Origin: Acidimicrobiia bacterium
GTDB lineage: Bacteria > Actinomycetota > Acidimicrobiia > Acidimicrobiales > JACDCH01
Assembly: GCA_013694495.1 (NCBI GenBank)
Contig: JACDCH010000095.1
Location: 1 to 6,826 of the forward strand
Reading direction: 5' to 3'
Length of the DNA: 6,826 nucleotides
The position numbers and the translations under genes were made by a program. Shown here piece by piece: positions 5,829 to 6,826 of this stretch; positions within the stretch are counted from its first letter, which is position 1; every line of letters begins with the position of its first letter. The notes under the pieces were generated by a model. The model was not told where the DNA came from. It saw only the letters and a list, made by a program, of their open reading frames with translations, and did no database searches.

Positions 5829-5835
5829 GGTCGCC

Positions 5836-6621
5836 GTGCGCCGCCGGCTGGGACTCGTCGCTGCCCTGGTGGCGGCCATCGCCGTCGCCTCGGCGGGGAT
5901 CGCCTTCGCCGTCACGCGCCCGCCCAACACGACCACGCTCGCCGTCGTCGCCGACGAGTTCCGGGTGCGGGGCACGGGCGTCGCCGACGCGATCGTGCCC
6001 ATCCACGGCTTCCAGGCCGGCGAGGCCGTGATCCCTGCCCTGGCCGCCTACGACACGCCGGCGCCGCCCCCGGGCGCGGTGCCGGCAGCCGTGCTCCCGA
6101 ACCCGACCCACGAGGGCTACCCGCTGGTGGTGTCGGTCATCGAGGCCACCGACGACGGCTCCTGGCTCCGGGTCCGGTTGCCGAAGCGGCCCAACGGCTC
6201 GGTTGGGTGGGTGCGAGCCACGGAGCTGCGCACGTGGGCCGTGCCCAACCGCATCGAGGTCCAGCTCTCGACGAACCAGCTGCGGGTCTACGAGGGCGAC
6301 AGCGACCGCGTGCTGTTCGCCGCGTCGGTGTCGACGGGCACCGCGTCGACACCCACCCCCCTCGGCGACTTCTTCATCGACATCATCGTGCCGCTCGACG
6401 GCCACCAGGTCTACGGCTGGGGCCAGATGAGCGTGTCCGGCTTCAGCAACGTGTTCGAGCGCTTCGGCGGCGGCATCGGCCAGATCGCCATCCACGGCTG
6501 GAACAACGACTCGGTCATGGGGCGCTCGGCGTCGAACGGCTGCGTGCGGATGCGGAACGTCGACATCGCCCAGGTCGCCGCGCTGGCGCCGCTGGGCACC
6601 CCCGTCACCATCGTCGCCTGA
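5836..6621 (+). CDS. Membrane-anchored L,D-transpeptidase (YkuD domain) with SH3-like domain
   Basis: The enzyme should crosslink peptidoglycan stem peptides (3-3 linkages) or attach proteins to the wall, acting outside the membrane. The 261 residues begin with RRR and a hydrophobic segment (about residues 5-27) that is a signal anchor or signal peptide. A Pro/Ala-rich linker and a region resembling a bacterial SH3 domain (about residues 90-130, ending GSVGWVRATEL) follow. The YkuD catalytic domain runs from about residue 133 (RIEVQLSTNQLRVYEG) to the end. The catalytic signature is intact: His220 in IAIHGWNN and S233-NGCVRM with the nucleophile Cys236 and Arg238. STGTASTPTPLGDFFID is the usual substrate-side strand. 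The GTG start is set by the signal sequence and by the TACGCT element 7 bases upstream. It is divergent from the serine hydrolase, and the pair could share control, though no functional link is shown. Confidence 0.94.
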   Translation: MRRRLGLVAALVAAIAVASAGIAFAVTRPPNTTTLAVVADEFRVRGTGVADAIVPIHGFQAGEAVIPALAAYDTPAPPPGAVPAAVLPNPTHEGYPLVVSVIEATDDGSWLRVRLPKRPNGSVGWVRATELRTWAVPNRIEVQLSTNQLRVYEGDSDRVLFAASVSTGTASTPTPLGDFFIDIIVPLDGHQVYGWGQMSVSGFSNVFERFGGGIGQIAIHGWNNDSVMGRSASNGCVRMRNVDIAQVAALAPLGTPVTIVA

Positions 6622-6622
6622 C

Positions 6623-6635
6623 GGCCCGCCGGGCC
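6623..6635 (+). terminator. Weak hairpin just after the L,D-transpeptidase stop
   Basis: GGCCC (6623-6627) pairs with GGGCC (6631-6635) around a 3-base loop, directly after the stop. It is short and lacks a T-run, so it may be chance in GC-rich DNA. The stretch from here to 6711 contains no gene that I can support. Confidence 0.25.
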
Positions 6636-6711
6636 CCCCGTGGAGCCAGCCCCTACAGCGAGCTGATCGACCTCCGCGAGAACCCCGGGCCCGCGCACCC
6701 CTAGATCTCTT

Positions 6712-6733
6712 GGGGGCGGAGCCCCCGAATTTT
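6712..6733 (+). terminator. Intrinsic terminator, hairpin followed by TTTT
   Basis: GGGGGC (6712-6717) pairs with GCCCCC (6721-6726) around GGA, followed by GAATTTT. It is the only hairpin in the window followed by a T-run on the plus strand, and it would end transcription from the L,D-transpeptidase gene, whose stop lies 90 bases upstream. On the minus strand the same hairpin follows the stop of the partial gene at 6745 by 18 bases but lacks T's, so it may serve both directions. Confidence 0.6.
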
Positions 6734-6744
6734 GTGACGAGTTC

Positions 6745-6826
6745 TCATGCGGCTTTGCCGAGTCTCGCGCCGTTGATGTAGTCGGTGAGGGTGCGGTCGA
6801 TCGTGTTCAGGGCGCGGCGGAGCTCG
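6745..6826 (-). CDS. C-terminus of an unidentified protein (truncated by window edge)
   Basis: A minus-strand frame enters from the right edge and ends at a TGA (6747-6745). The visible 26 residues look like a C-terminal helix, with RALNTIDRTLTDYINGARL followed by GKAA. The Ile/Thr/Asn-rich helix and the codons AGA, AAA and GCA close to the end are less GC-biased than the rest of the window. The hairpin at 6712-6726 lies 18 bases past the stop. I do not recognise the family. A transposase or other mobile-element protein is possible because composition shifts here, but nothing visible proves it. Confidence 0.45.
   Translation of the reverse strand, partial: ELRRALNTIDRTLTDYINGARLGKAA

Noticed and set aside
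4144..5835. Very long plus-strand frame running through sufC, antisense to the hydrolase and into the transpeptidase
   Set aside because: Only the part from 5836 has recognisable protein features. The upstream part is out of frame with sufC and antisense to the hydrolase, an effect of few stop codons in GC-rich DNA.
4711..6621. Hydrolase plus L,D-transpeptidase as a beta-lactam resistance pair
   Set aside because: The hydrolase has no export signal and an altered third motif. Divergent placement alone is too little to claim a resistance function.
1..6826. CRISPR arrays, tRNA or rRNA genes, tandem repeats
   Set aside because: No regularly spaced repeats, cloverleaf-like segments or rRNA-like stretches were seen on reading either strand.

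Overview
The window is a very GC-rich stretch with almost all codons ending in G or C, frequent GTG starts and -10-like hexamers lying directly in front of start codons. This, together with a SUF cluster that carries a Rieske ferredoxin between sufD and sufC, points to an actinobacterium. An Acidimicrobiia-like lineage is my guess from style, not a proven placement. The window holds eight well-supported or likely genes, one plausible 47-residue gene, and a partial gene at the right edge.

Layout. Positions 1-806 (+) are the 3' part of sufB, followed by a perfect 10-bp hairpin. A convergent gene (847-1746, -) encodes a predicted lipoprotein of unknown function. Divergent from it starts a small four-cysteine protein (1816-2160, +), followed by sufD (2225-3460), a Rieske-type ferredoxin (3457-3780), a possible 47-residue gene (3777-3920) and sufC (3917-4708), with ATGA, ATGA and GTGA overlaps at the last three junctions. 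Next comes a serine beta-lactamase-family hydrolase on the minus strand (4711-5742), convergent with sufC at only 2 bp distance. A membrane-anchored YkuD L,D-transpeptidase (5836-6621, +) is divergent from it. The right end (6622-6826) holds terminator-like hairpins and the C-terminus of an unidentified minus-strand protein.

How it works together. SufB, SufC and SufD form the SufBC2D scaffold that assembles Fe-S clusters. The Rieske protein is probably a client or an electron carrier for the pathway. The SUF cluster is split: sufB is separated from sufD by about 1.4 kb containing an opposite-strand gene and a likely terminator, so sufD-Rieske-sufC probably has its own promoter. sufS and sufU do not follow sufC in this window. 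The hydrolase and L,D-transpeptidase form an unrelated divergent pair (the latter for cell-wall crosslinking) whose promoters look leaderless.

No RNA gene, CRISPR array or complete mobile element is visible. The most interesting items are the doubly overlapping 47-residue frame in the SUF operon, with its strong internal hairpin, and the four-cysteine protein inserted before sufD. Neither is proven to be a new system.
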